Assembly (NCBI GenBank): GCA_964428355.1
Contig: CAYRYU010000001.1
Location: forward strand, 62,001-126,000
Length of the DNA: 64,000 nt
Source of the DNA: CAYRYU01 sp964428355
GTDB lineage: Bacteria; Muiribacteriota; Ozemobacteria; Ozemobacterales; Ozemobacteraceae
Direction of reading: 5' to 3'
Within the stretch, counting starts at the first letter, position 1. Every line of letters begins with the position of its first letter. Below the pieces are notes generated by a model. The model searched no databases. It was given only the letters and a program-made list of their open reading frames with translations, and was not told the DNA's origin. Below are positions 41,625 to 49,407 of this stretch, piece after piece. A program made the translations under genes and the position numbers.

Positions 41625-42350
41625 TCAAGAACCGGAGGCGGTCTCCGGGGAAATGCCCGTTCCGGTCGAGGTAGTTGTTCCAGAGGGGATTCCGGTCCCC
41701 GTCGTGAGGCTCGTCCCGGTAGGTTTTCCGGTCCCCGTCGTCAGTCCTGTCCCCGTGGGGGCCCCCGTCCCGGTTGTCACCCCTGTTCCTGAAACCCCGG
41801 AGGTTCCTGTCGAGGAACTCGTTCCGGTCGAGGAAGCTGTGGGTGAGGCGTTTATGGGGGGAAACTGGGTTGGCTCGGGCTTCTCCACCCGCCCTTTCAT
41901 CAGGATGTCGTTTCCGGGGTCGGGCCGAGCCGTGGGAACGTCAACCTTTACCTGCTCCTCCTGGGGCTGTTTGACAGTCAGCACCGGGACCTCGACCTCG
42001 AACGACCTTCCGAACAGCCTTACGGGGATCTTTTTATAGGTGATCCCCGGAGAAGCTTTTCCGGGAGAGCTGGGGGACCTGGTCCACCTGGCGGAAGCCG
42101 CCGGATCGGCCGGATCGGCGGGGGACTCCAGAGCATCGGAAAGGAGCCCCTCCGGCCTGGCACCGGGTGGCGATAGGAACAGAAGCAGGAAAACAAGGAA
42201 GCCCCGACGGAGAAGCCCGAAAGAACTTCGCGGGAACATGCGCCCACATTGGGGAAAAAATCGTGGTTGAAGCGCACCTGACACTCGCCATCCGTGGGCG
42301 ACAGATCTGGTTCTTTCTGGCCCTTTAAGCGCGATAGAGATCTTTCTCAT
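41625..42350 (-). CDS. Exported hexapeptide-repeat protein, downstream end of the pseudopilin operon
   Basis: 241 aa from the ATG at 42350, which has AAGGAGG 8 nt upstream. Other starts are the ATG at 42380 (ATGA overlap with the PilW-like stop) and the ATG at 42239 (signal peptide exactly N-terminal). A hydrophobic signal/anchor segment RRGFLVFLLLFLSPPGARPEG is followed by a Pro/Ser/Ala-rich region, a short domain (IPVRLFGRSFEVEVPVLTVKQ), and ten perfect hexapeptides of the form x-[ST]-G-T-x-x at the C-terminus. No family recognised. A regular Thr/Gly hexad favours a beta-solenoid or fibre; that is inference. It converges with the aminotransferase-AAR gene, with 28 nt between. Confidence 0.65.
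   Translation of the reverse strand: MRKISIALKGPERTRSVAHGWRVSGALQPRFFPQCGRMFPRSSFGLLRRGFLVFLLLFLSPPGARPEGLLSDALESPADPADPAASARWTRSPSSPGKASPGITYKKIPVRLFGRSFEVEVPVLTVKQPQEEQVKVDVPTARPDPGNDILMKGRVEKPEPTQFPPINASPTASSTGTSSSTGTSGVSGTGVTTGTGAPTGTGLTTGTGKPTGTSLTTGTGIPSGTTTSTGTGISPETASGS
41652..41831 (-). repeat. Ten 18-nt tandem repeats encoding x-T-G-T-x-x hexapeptides
   Basis: Minus-strand coding repeat: STGTSS, STGTSG, VSGTGV, TTGTGA, PTGTGL, TTGTGK, PTGTSL, TTGTGI, PSGTTT, STGTGI. No indels in 180 nt. On the + strand the DNA shows the matching GTCCCGG / CCGGTCCC periodicity, which also creates a spurious + strand ORF. Confidence 0.9.
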
Positions 42351-42376
42351 GGAATTTGCCTCCTTCCCGGATTCGT

Positions 42377-43087
42377 TCATGGTCTCCCCGGTTCCGGAAC
42401 CCAAAGATTCCAGGACCTCCGGGCAATTCCGGGGGGGGAAGAAACCGCCGCAAAGCGGAGAGGGCGGTTGGATCCGGTCTTTTCATCCGACTGAAGGAGT
42501 ATCTCGAAGAACAAATGCCGCGAATGGGTAGGAGAATCGTGGAAAAACAGCCGCTGGTTGAGCTCCCAAACGCATGCCCTGAAACCCTTAACCCTGGAAT
42601 CGGCGAACAAGCGGACCAGATCCTGCTGGTTTTGCGACGGAGGAAAAATCTCCCGCCGTTCGATGGCCCGGGTTCCATTCGATGAATCAACCATACTGTA
42701 ACGGACGACGCGATCCGCAAGGGAGAAGGAAATCCAGCCGGATTTTCCGATTCCGGGGTCTTCGAGAGGGACCTCCACCGGACCTGGAGGAAGAAGAGAT
42801 CGGCCCCCTTCGGCTTTGACCTCACGGCTCCCCAGGCAATCCTTCCTGATGGCTACCTGGAGCATTGTCAGATCGTTGATCGCGGTCAAAAGACCGGTTC
42901 CTTTGGCTGCGGTCCGGCTACCGTAAATGAAAACCGAGAAGATCCAGACCAGGACTCCGGACATGATTCCCGCAGCCACCAGCAGTTCGACGAGAGTGAA
43001 CCCCGAAGCCCTGCTCCAGGAAATCAATCCCCCAAGTCGGGATGCCAGACGGGTGGAAAGAAAAAATCCAATTCTCGATGTTTTCAA
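42377..43087 (-). CDS. PilW-like minor pilin
   Basis: 236 aa from a TTG at 43087 overlapping the upstream stop (TTGA) with GGGAG 7 nt before it. The longer frame to 43312 lies inside the PilV-like gene and is disfavoured. A basic 29-residue leader precedes the class III signal SG|FTLVELLVAAGIMSG with the conserved Glu5; the hydrophobic helix continues to VFIYGS. The globular domain resembles PilW/GspJ-type minor pilins (LLTAINDLTMLQVAIRKD, ADRVVRYSMVD, LFFEILLQSD). It probably primes or modifies a type IV pilus or type II secretion pseudopilus. Third gene of the PilX-PilV-PilW overlapping set. Confidence 0.82.
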   Translation of the reverse strand: MKTSRIGFFLSTRLASRLGGLISWSRASGFTLVELLVAAGIMSGVLVWIFSVFIYGSRTAAKGTGLLTAINDLTMLQVAIRKDCLGSREVKAEGGRSLLPPGPVEVPLEDPGIGKSGWISFSLADRVVRYSMVDSSNGTRAIERREIFPPSQNQQDLVRLFADSRVKGFRACVWELNQRLFFHDSPTHSRHLFFEILLQSDEKTGSNRPLRFAAVSSPPGIARRSWNLWVPEPGRP

Positions 43088-43632
43088 GAGCCATCTCCCA
43101 GGAAAACGACCGTTTCGTGGACATGCTTTTTCCCAGTCCCGGTGGATTCCCCACGGGAAACCCACGTCAACCTGACCACAACCTGATACCAGTTTCCGGT
43201 CGAGGAGAGGAACGGCGCGGAAGGCCTGACTGGAAGGACCTGGAACTCTCTCCGTGTGAACTGTCCGTCGAGAGGGGACACCAGGAAGCCTACCTCGGTT
43301 CCTTCGAGGCAAAAAATCCGTGGCTGCTGGACCCGGGAATCGGACAACTCGTCATTCATCCCTTCCAGAAGCTCGCGGAGAGGCTTTCCGGTCCCGGAAA
43401 GGATGGCTGCCAGGCGCGGCCTGCAGGAATCCCCCGCCATCTCCATCAGCTGTTCTGCCAGCTCGGTACCATATGCGGAAGCGAGGACCTCGACACTCGA
43501 CATGTCTGCCTGGCGACCGGATTGGCGCATCAATCCCCAAAGAGGGATCAACGCGAAGCTCCCGATGAGGACTGCGGCGAGAATGTCGATCAGTGAAAAC
43601 CCTCCGCGCCATTCACTTCCCGAAGGGATCAT
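43084..43632 (-). CDS. PilV-like minor pilin with altered cleavage region
   Basis: 182 aa. N-terminus WRGG|FSLIDILAAVLIGSFALIPLW: the residue usually Glu at mature position 5 is Asp, within an otherwise normal pilin N-terminal helix. The following RQSGRQADMSSVEVLASAYGTELAEQLME is the helix seen in PilV/GspI-type proteins. The start lies in the PilX-like stop (ATGA), and its own stop overlaps the PilW-like TTG, so all three are probably made in fixed ratio. Confidence 0.8.
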   Translation of the reverse strand: MIPSGSEWRGGFSLIDILAAVLIGSFALIPLWGLMRQSGRQADMSSVEVLASAYGTELAEQLMEMAGDSCRPRLAAILSGTGKPLRELLEGMNDELSDSRVQQPRIFCLEGTEVGFLVSPLDGQFTRREFQVLPVRPSAPFLSSTGNWYQVVVRLTWVSRGESTGTGKKHVHETVVFLGDGS

Positions 43633-46202
43633 TCCCCGCCCCCGATCAAAACGCGCTCCGCCTGGGAATCGATGACAAGACGGTAGTTTTCGGAAGCTTT
43701 TTCCCCGCAGGGGTTGAACCGGGGGTTGAACCGGATCATCCCCCCGAATCGGAAATCCTGAAGGGTCGAGTCGGTTTCCCCGGCCATCTCGAAAACCGCC
43801 AGGCCCCCCTCGATCCGCATCCTGTTGGAATTTGGACCACCCCCACCAGAACTCGCCAGGAGCCTTCCCCCCCGGCCGGAATCTTTGGAAAGGGACCCGT
43901 TCAAGGCAACCAGATAGGCTTGGACGAGCTTTTCCGGTGGAATCCGGAGATTGCCGTCAAGCGCGACGAGGGAAAACGGGTTCCGGGCCATCCCGTCGGC
44001 CTCCTGGGGAGCCCCGCCGGGGAGTTCGGTGACACTCCCATCAAGGCAAAGGTCACCATGTTCGAGGATGAGGATTCCCGGCTGTCCGAATTCAATGGGA
44101 AAGGGAATCCGGACATCCCCATCTCTCGGATCTCGGCGCAAAAGCACTATTCCAGGGCGGTTCCAGAGGAAGGTCTTTCGACCGCCCGGGGAACTGCGGA
44201 CGGTGAAGACCTCCCTGCCCAGAAGGCCGGTCACTTCGGCATCGCTTTTCCCCCTCAGGTCGATCAGATGCGTTACGCGCTTCAGGAGCCCTTTGGAAAC
44301 CACGTCATCGAAAGGCGGCAGGGATCCGGTTCTGTTCCTGAAATAGAGCTTCCTCAGGTCTCCGAGAAAAACGGTTTTCTCACAAGCCTCGATTCCACAG
44401 GCGGGCGGGTCATGAAACCTCCAGAGGTGGAAGTTGGACAACGGCTGCATCCCCGGGTGGCCGGAAGGGCTGGTTGATTCCATCTCGTTGAGCGGCGTCT
44501 GGGAATTGTTCCCCGGTATCCACTGGGAAAGCGCTGGAAGCTGGCCGATGCCCCATGGTAACCGACTTCTGGAGGATTCAAGGTCCGGAAGCTCGTTGTA
44601 TTGCATCATATCGAACAGGAGGTTCAATGCAATCCCATGGTTTCGGCCTACTTCCAAAACGGATTCCCAGACTCTCGGGCAGACGCTTTTGAGGGAGCAC
44701 AGTCCGGTTTTTCCGGCCGGATCTTCGGAGTGGGGAATGAACAGGTCCTTGTAGGTCAATCCCGGGGCATTCCCCGTACTGCACTCCACCGGATCATTCG
44801 GATCGAACCCGGTTTCCCCCTTTTTTGGGGGCAGAAGAATTCCCTTGAAGCTGGCTCCTTCGAGGGTGAAAAACTCAAGGAATTCCGTGAAGGCCGGTCC
44901 AACCGCAAGTGTTCTCGAGAGGGTTCCCCGGATTCCGTAGGGAAGGATCCATGAGGAAGTGCATTCCTCCAGGCGGAGCGGGCCGCGGGTGGAATTCCAG
45001 AATTTCAGGCCGGCTGCGCCCTCGTTGTTGGGATCGTTGTTCCCGGAATCCTGGGTATAGAAGCCTTGAAAATGTGCTTTGACGCTCCATTGCCCTCCGC
45101 AAGCCTGGGGGTCGAAAACCCCTGAGGGGACCACGGAATACGGGAAAACGCCCAGTTTCCCATTTCCAAGGCGAATGGGAAGGGTCAGGAAGATATGCCC
45201 CCCAATTCCGAGTCCCCGGAACCTGGGATCGCCGGGTGAAACGCTCCAGATCGGGGGATCACCCGACCGGGGAAGGAATCCGGAGGGAAGACGCAAGACC
45301 ACGCCCCCATCAAGGTTTTCCGGCTGCCTGGAACCTGTCCCGCCGGGTGACACCCCCAGGTACACCCAACCGTTTCGCATCAGTTCCTCCCGATTTCCGG
45401 ACTGGGTGGGAGAAGGCAGCGGAAAGGACAAGGCCTGTTCAGGGCCGTTGAGCAGAACCAGGGGACGCGGACTCGCCTCGCCCCTATCATCGAAACTCCC
45501 GTCGTACTGGTTTTTGACCACGTTCAATGAATGGGCGTTGGGAAGGGTCTGGTTGAACAGCGTGAACCGGCAATAGGGGCCGGGAATCATGCTCACGATC
45601 TTGAACTGCTTGCATGCAAGGGCAACCCGGCTGATTCCGCGAAAAGTCACCCGGCAACAGATCTGGATTTCCCCGTGCTTTTCGACCGGGTCCCATCCGG
45701 CAATGAAATCAGTGGCATCCGGGTTGGGCCGAATCTTGAAGATGTTCCTGGCTGCCACCCCGATTTCATCACAAATGGGGTGAGATGGGAAACCGGTTTC
45801 ATTTCCCCCTCTCGCCGCGGGGTCGGTGTACTCGTTGAGGCACTTCTGCCAGTCTCCCGCAATCCTGTCAAGGAGATCCCCTTCATCCAACGGGGTGCCA
45901 TCGGAATAACAGGTCCCGGTCGCAAGATCGACGGATGGGACGTCCTCAGTCGAAAAGAGTTGGGGGGCGGCCGACTCCCGAAGCAAACGACCGGTCTCGA
46001 GGTTGGCGGATTCGAGTGCGCGGGAGGCAAAATCGAGACCGTTCCGGGCCATGATGGAAACCACGTCTGCAAGGTTTCCATGAACGAGACGCTCTCTTTG
46101 TCGACGGGAAAACAAATCGTAAGCGAAGAGCGTCACTGTGAGTATCGCGACGATGAGGAGGGTGATTCCCAGTGCAACCCCCCTCCGGCCGAAGGGTTCC
46201 AT
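43629..46202 (-). CDS. PilX-like large minor pilin
   Basis: 857 aa, far longer than classical PilX (~180 aa). It begins MEPFGRRGVALGITLLIVAILTVTL-type, which is the PilX N-terminal RG-VAL motif with its membrane helix, then a helical RQRERLVHGNLADVVSIMARNG segment. The large remainder is beta-rich and polar with several Cys (CYSDGT, CEKTVFLGD) and many Pro/Gly loops; no known domain was recognised. GGAGGGG lies 8 nt before the ATG. The size suggests a tip adhesin or carrier such as PilY1-linked or GspK-like large minor pilins. A strong hairpin separates it from the upstream repeat-protein gene. Confidence 0.8.
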   Translation of the reverse strand: MEPFGRRGVALGITLLIVAILTVTLFAYDLFSRRQRERLVHGNLADVVSIMARNGLDFASRALESANLETGRLLRESAAPQLFSTEDVPSVDLATGTCYSDGTPLDEGDLLDRIAGDWQKCLNEYTDPAARGGNETGFPSHPICDEIGVAARNIFKIRPNPDATDFIAGWDPVEKHGEIQICCRVTFRGISRVALACKQFKIVSMIPGPYCRFTLFNQTLPNAHSLNVVKNQYDGSFDDRGEASPRPLVLLNGPEQALSFPLPSPTQSGNREELMRNGWVYLGVSPGGTGSRQPENLDGGVVLRLPSGFLPRSGDPPIWSVSPGDPRFRGLGIGGHIFLTLPIRLGNGKLGVFPYSVVPSGVFDPQACGGQWSVKAHFQGFYTQDSGNNDPNNEGAAGLKFWNSTRGPLRLEECTSSWILPYGIRGTLSRTLAVGPAFTEFLEFFTLEGASFKGILLPPKKGETGFDPNDPVECSTGNAPGLTYKDLFIPHSEDPAGKTGLCSLKSVCPRVWESVLEVGRNHGIALNLLFDMMQYNELPDLESSRSRLPWGIGQLPALSQWIPGNNSQTPLNEMESTSPSGHPGMQPLSNFHLWRFHDPPACGIEACEKTVFLGDLRKLYFRNRTGSLPPFDDVVSKGLLKRVTHLIDLRGKSDAEVTGLLGREVFTVRSSPGGRKTFLWNRPGIVLLRRDPRDGDVRIPFPIEFGQPGILILEHGDLCLDGSVTELPGGAPQEADGMARNPFSLVALDGNLRIPPEKLVQAYLVALNGSLSKDSGRGGRLLASSGGGGPNSNRMRIEGGLAVFEMAGETDSTLQDFRFGGMIRFNPRFNPCGEKASENYRLVIDSQAERVLIGGGE

Positions 46203-46228
46203 GATCGTTTCCCCTCCGATTCAGGCTG

Positions 46229-46264
46229 AAAAGGGGGTCCCCGAAGGGGATTTCGGGAACCCCC
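46229..46264 (-). terminator. Hairpin terminator/attenuator between the repeat-protein gene and pilX-like gene
   Basis: Minus-strand 11-bp stem (arms 46254-46264 and 46233-46243; one T-G pair), 10-nt loop, followed by TTTT (46229-46232). It ends 26 nt before the pilX ATG, leaving no room for a promoter, so partial read-through is likely. Confidence 0.7.
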
Positions 46265-46275
46265 GATTCCAGGAC

Positions 46276-46764
46276 TCAGTAACCCTCGTCGATGTTCCCT
46301 GCGGCATCTCCCTCACCGGTTTGCGTCCCCAAACCTGACTGAGAGGCACTTCCCAGATCGTGTCCGGTTTCGGTGGCAATCTCAACCCCTGAACCCGTGG
46401 ACATTGTATCAGTGGAAACCAGAGTGGAAGTGAAGGTGGCGGTTTGAGGGCCTGAAGCGAGTTCTGTTCCCGAAGCCATGGCGGGTCCCGATGAGATCCC
46501 CGACCCCATAGCCGTCCCGGTGCCGGTCGCAAGACTGGTACCGGTGTGGAAAGCAGTTCCAGTAAAATGGGCTGTTCCAGTGGAAACAACCGTCCCGGTC
46601 AGGAGGGCGGTCCCGGTTGAGATCTCCGTCCTTGTCATCATGGCCGTCCCGGTCTGGAAACCGCTTCCAGACGCGGCTCCCATGTCCGACGAACCGCTTT
46701 GCGAGAAAGCAACGCCGGCAAGCCCGAAAAAGAGAACGACCCAGAACCAGTTCGATTTCAACAT
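46276..46764 (-). CDS. Exported hexapeptide-repeat protein, upstream end of the pseudopilin operon
   Basis: 162 aa from the ATG at 46764 (GGAGG 6 nt upstream); the 193-aa frame is disfavoured. Signal peptide MLKSNWFWVVLFFGLAGVAFS. The mature protein is almost all Ser/Thr/Gly/Ala, with twelve hexapeptides of form x-[ST]-G-[TPS]-x-x (mature-gene residues 37-108: QTGTAM, STGTAL, LTGTVV, STGTAH, FTGTAF, HTGTSL and others), then an acidic Gly-rich tail. Same hexad plan as the other end of this operon. No family recognised; fibre-forming role is inference. It is the first gene of the set and followed by the hairpin at 46229-46264. Confidence 0.65.
   Translation of the reverse strand: MLKSNWFWVVLFFGLAGVAFSQSGSSDMGAASGSGFQTGTAMMTRTEISTGTALLTGTVVSTGTAHFTGTAFHTGTSLATGTGTAMGSGISSGPAMASGTELASGPQTATFTSTLVSTDTMSTGSGVEIATETGHDLGSASQSGLGTQTGEGDAAGNIDEGY
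46441..46656 (-). repeat. Twelve 18-nt tandem repeats encoding x-T/S-G-x-x-x hexapeptides
   Basis: Minus-strand coding repeat of 216 nt without indels. The centre is strict (STGTAL, LTGTVV, STGTAH, FTGTAF, HTGTSL); the edges are diverged (AMGSGI, SSGPAM, ASGTEL, ASGPQT). Confidence 0.85.
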
Positions 46765-46951
46765 TGAATTCCTCCGTCCGAATTTTTCATTTGGGGCAAA
46801 AGCTTCCGGGAAAGATTTCCGGAGATGATGCTTAACCCAAAATCGAAACGTTGGCAAGTCCTGATCCGTTTAATTTTCCTCGGATACAATGTTCCATCAG
46901 GGACACGGTTTTCCGACAGTCCCGGAAAAACGGGAACCCCTGGCAGGGAAA

Positions 46952-48427
46952 TCAGAAAGACAGGGCAAACCGGGCTCCCTTGAGGTGGAGATCGATATCC
47001 TCCTTTGTGGAGGCGATGTTGTTCTTCACCACCTCGAAAAGGCTCGCTCCGTGGAAAAGCTCGGAAAAAGCGGCAATCGGGAAGGTGGCCGATTCATAGG
47101 CAAGAGCTATCTTCCCCGCAACCCACAGATTGTCCTCGGCGGAAACCCCTTGCCGATTGAGGATCCGGGCGATGTATGCCGCCGCCCAGAAATGGTAATA
47201 CGCATTGTTCGCGCTTGAAAAACCCTTCGGATACGTGAAGAAATTGGAGTTACTCCCAGTCTTCTTCATGATCCGCTCGAAGAGGAAGTTGATCCGGAAA
47301 AGCTGGAAGTGGATGACCGATGCGTCTTTCAGGGCTTCGACGTATTCGTGGAAAACCCCCTTCCTGATCAGGAAATCTTTGAGTCCGTAGTAAAGGGACA
47401 ACCTCTGGGAACAAAGAATTCCCAGGATCTCGAGCGCCTTTTCCGGGTCATTGACAATCGAGTTCGTTATGTCGAAAACGTTCCGGTCCAGGCATCCGAG
47501 CCTCCGGAGCTCACTTGGCGTCGAAGCCTTTTCCAGGACTTCGGCCAGGGAATCGAGTCTGGAACGCAGCCCCCGGAGAGCCCCCCGGTAATCCGATCCG
47601 CCAAGCTTCTCGAGGTATTCCCTGACGAAGATCACCCGATTCTGGTTGTCCTTCTCCTGCTCCTCCATGTAGAAATTGGGTCTTGGGGACATCAGATAAT
47701 ACGCAGTTTTGATGGCATCGGCCCGGGATTTGTCGTGGACGGAAAAATACCAGTTGATGACCTTGTACAATTTCTCGACGTCGACTTTTCCCAAAAACCG
47801 GTCCAGGTCCTTCTCCAGGAACTCATCCGGAACGTATGTTTCGGAAGGCTTGATTACCCCGTATCTGACAAGGTTATCGAATTTCCGGAGGTTGGAAATG
47901 ATGCTGTCGTTCAAGGCAAGCCGGAGGAACCGGTCCTTGGAACGGTAGGATTTCCCGGGATCCCGGGAAACGTCCTCGAACTGGTCGGTCATGTAACTGT
48001 AATCAACTATATCGAACGCCTTCCGGTAAACCGTCTGGGTGTGTTTGGGGTTCAGGACGAAATAGACCAACACGTCGATGGGTTCAAAGGGAAGGGGGCC
48101 GATCTTCTTCCGGTGTTTGAGGAATGCCTGCAGGAATCCATATTGATTGACCAGTAGCTTCTTATGGTAGTTGTTGGGCTGGTGGATAATCTCTTCCATA
48201 TCCCGGTAGAATTCCGGATGCTCCTTCAACCGGTTGACAGAGGGATTCAGATCCGCGCGAAGTTCGTCCAGAAGCATGATCTGCTCATCCTTCAACCCTG
48301 TCGCGATTTCCCTGATCCTCGAGAGAGCACCCGCCACGTCGGGTTGGGAAAGCCCGTCCTCCTGCCCGAAAAGGGGGTTGAAAAGAAGGAGGAGGGAAAG
48401 GCCCGCAAAAAGGCATTTTCTTCTCAT
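46952..48427 (-). CDS. Secreted helical protein, unknown
   Basis: 491 aa from the ATG at 48427 (GGGAG 7 nt upstream); a start at 48457 would add ten residues and overlap the promoter. Signal peptide MRRKCLFAGLSLLLLFNPLFG. The mature protein is long, charged and mostly helical (e.g. EKDLDRFLGKVDVEKLYKVINW, IFVREYLEKLGG), with no visible catalytic motif and only two Cys (GCLDRN, ILCSQR). No family recognised. It has its own promoter and lies upstream of the repeat/pilin genes on the same strand, 187 nt before the first of them; co-function with the pseudopilins is possible but not shown. Confidence 0.6.
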   Translation of the reverse strand: MRRKCLFAGLSLLLLFNPLFGQEDGLSQPDVAGALSRIREIATGLKDEQIMLLDELRADLNPSVNRLKEHPEFYRDMEEIIHQPNNYHKKLLVNQYGFLQAFLKHRKKIGPLPFEPIDVLVYFVLNPKHTQTVYRKAFDIVDYSYMTDQFEDVSRDPGKSYRSKDRFLRLALNDSIISNLRKFDNLVRYGVIKPSETYVPDEFLEKDLDRFLGKVDVEKLYKVINWYFSVHDKSRADAIKTAYYLMSPRPNFYMEEQEKDNQNRVIFVREYLEKLGGSDYRGALRGLRSRLDSLAEVLEKASTPSELRRLGCLDRNVFDITNSIVNDPEKALEILGILCSQRLSLYYGLKDFLIRKGVFHEYVEALKDASVIHFQLFRINFLFERIMKKTGSNSNFFTYPKGFSSANNAYYHFWAAAYIARILNRQGVSAEDNLWVAGKIALAYESATFPIAAFSELFHGASLFEVVKNNIASTKEDIDLHLKGARFALSF

Positions 48428-48456
48428 AAGGACACTCCCGTAATCGTTGATGAGCA

Positions 48457-48485
48457 ATTGTACCTCGTCCGGGCCGGGGCATCAA
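48457..48485 (-). promoter_or_regulatory. Promoter for the 491-aa secreted protein gene
   Basis: Minus strand TTGATG (48480-48485), 17-nt spacer, TACAAT (48457-48462). Start expected near 48450; ~22-nt leader. Confidence 0.6.
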
Positions 48486-48536
48486 TGTTCAACTGAATTC
48501 GCCAGCTATCCTGGGGGGACCTTCCCGAAGCGGACT

Positions 48537-48941
48537 CTACCTTCCCGCAGAGAGGTTTCCGCTGGTGAATGCGTGGGGAAGGAGTTCGCGGACTTTCAAA
48601 AGCCGGGTTTTCAACTCGATGTTCACGAGGATGATTTCCATGTCCGGGGCCAGCTCCAAAAGGACCTGCCTGCAAGCCCCGCAGGAAGCCGCGAACTCCG
48701 TGGTCCCAACGTAGATCGCAAGCTTCTTGAAATCGGTCCGGCCCCGCGCGACTGCGGAGAAGAGAGCGTTCCGTTCCGCACAGATGGTGAGTCCGTAGGA
48801 CGCATTTTCGACATTGCATCCGGGGATGATTTCTCCATCTCCCAGCAGGAGGGCTGCCCCGACCTTGAACCGGGAATAGGGGGCGTAGGCGTTCCGGCTG
48901 GCTTCGAAAGCCCTTCGGATCAATTCTTCGTTCGGGTCCAT
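48537..48941 (-). CDS. cdd: Cytidine deaminase
   Basis: 134-aa short-form (tetrameric) cytidine deaminase, which makes uridine/deoxyuridine in pyrimidine salvage. Zinc motifs TICAERNALFSAV (Cys and catalytic Glu) and SCGACRQVLLEL; substrate region FKVGAALLL and NVENASYG. GGAGG lies 4 nt before the ATG. It starts only 10 nt after the ribosomal terminator, so its transcription depends on read-through or a hidden promoter. Confidence 0.96.
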   Translation of the reverse strand: MDPNEELIRRAFEASRNAYAPYSRFKVGAALLLGDGEIIPGCNVENASYGLTICAERNALFSAVARGRTDFKKLAIYVGTTEFAASCGACRQVLLELAPDMEIILVNIELKTRLLKVRELLPHAFTSGNLSAGR

Positions 48942-48951
48942 GGTTCCTCCG

Positions 48952-48983
48952 AAAAAGAACGGGATCCCGCTGGGATCCCGTTC
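48952..48983 (-). terminator. Strong intrinsic terminator of the ribosomal operon
   Basis: Perfect 12-bp stem GAACGGGATCCC (48957-48968) / GGGATCCCGTTC (48972-48983), 3-nt loop, and TTTTT on the minus strand (48952-48956). Follows rpsI by 18 nt. Confidence 0.95.
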
Positions 48984-49000
48984 CTGGTATTCGAAAAGGA

Positions 49001-49393
49001 CTAACGTTTGGAGAACTGCGGCCGTTTGCGGGCCCTCTTGAGGCCGTACTTCTTGCGCTCGCGCATGCGCGGATCACGGGTAAGGAATCCGCTCTTGCCG
49101 AGGATGGACTTGAACTCCTCATTGAACTTCACAAGGGCGCGGGCGATTCCGTGCCGGAGGGCACCGGCCTGACCGGTGGGACCCCCGCCGCGGATATTGG
49201 CGATGACATTGAACTTTCCAACCGTCTCGGTGACGGTCATTGGCTGAAGGATGATCTTCCGGGTGAGGGGGATCGGGAAGTAATCCTCGAAGGGGCGTGA
49301 GTTGATCGTGATCTTTCCGTCACCGGAAACGATCCGGACCCTGGCGGTCGCGGTCTTCCTGCGCCCGGTTCCCCAAAACAACGAATCGGCCAT
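49001..49393 (-). CDS. rpsI: 30S ribosomal protein S9
   Basis: 130 aa, full length. GTGRRKTATARVRI at the N-terminus and the basic C-terminal tail ending KRPQFSKR, which reaches the P-site tRNA. The conserved GGGPTGQAGALRHGIARAL block is intact. Downstream partner of rplM, followed by a strong terminator. Confidence 0.98.
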   Translation of the reverse strand: MADSLFWGTGRRKTATARVRIVSGDGKITINSRPFEDYFPIPLTRKIILQPMTVTETVGKFNVIANIRGGGPTGQAGALRHGIARALVKFNEEFKSILGKSGFLTRDPRMRERKKYGLKRARKRPQFSKR

Positions 49394-49407
49394 GTTTCAT
49401 TTCCTCC

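Noticed and set aside
41593..42039. 148-aa + strand frame rich in Pro/Val repeats
   Set aside because: It is the antisense reading of the Thr/Gly hexapeptide repeats of the 41625-42350 gene; that strand has the signal peptide, the SD and the pilin neighbours.
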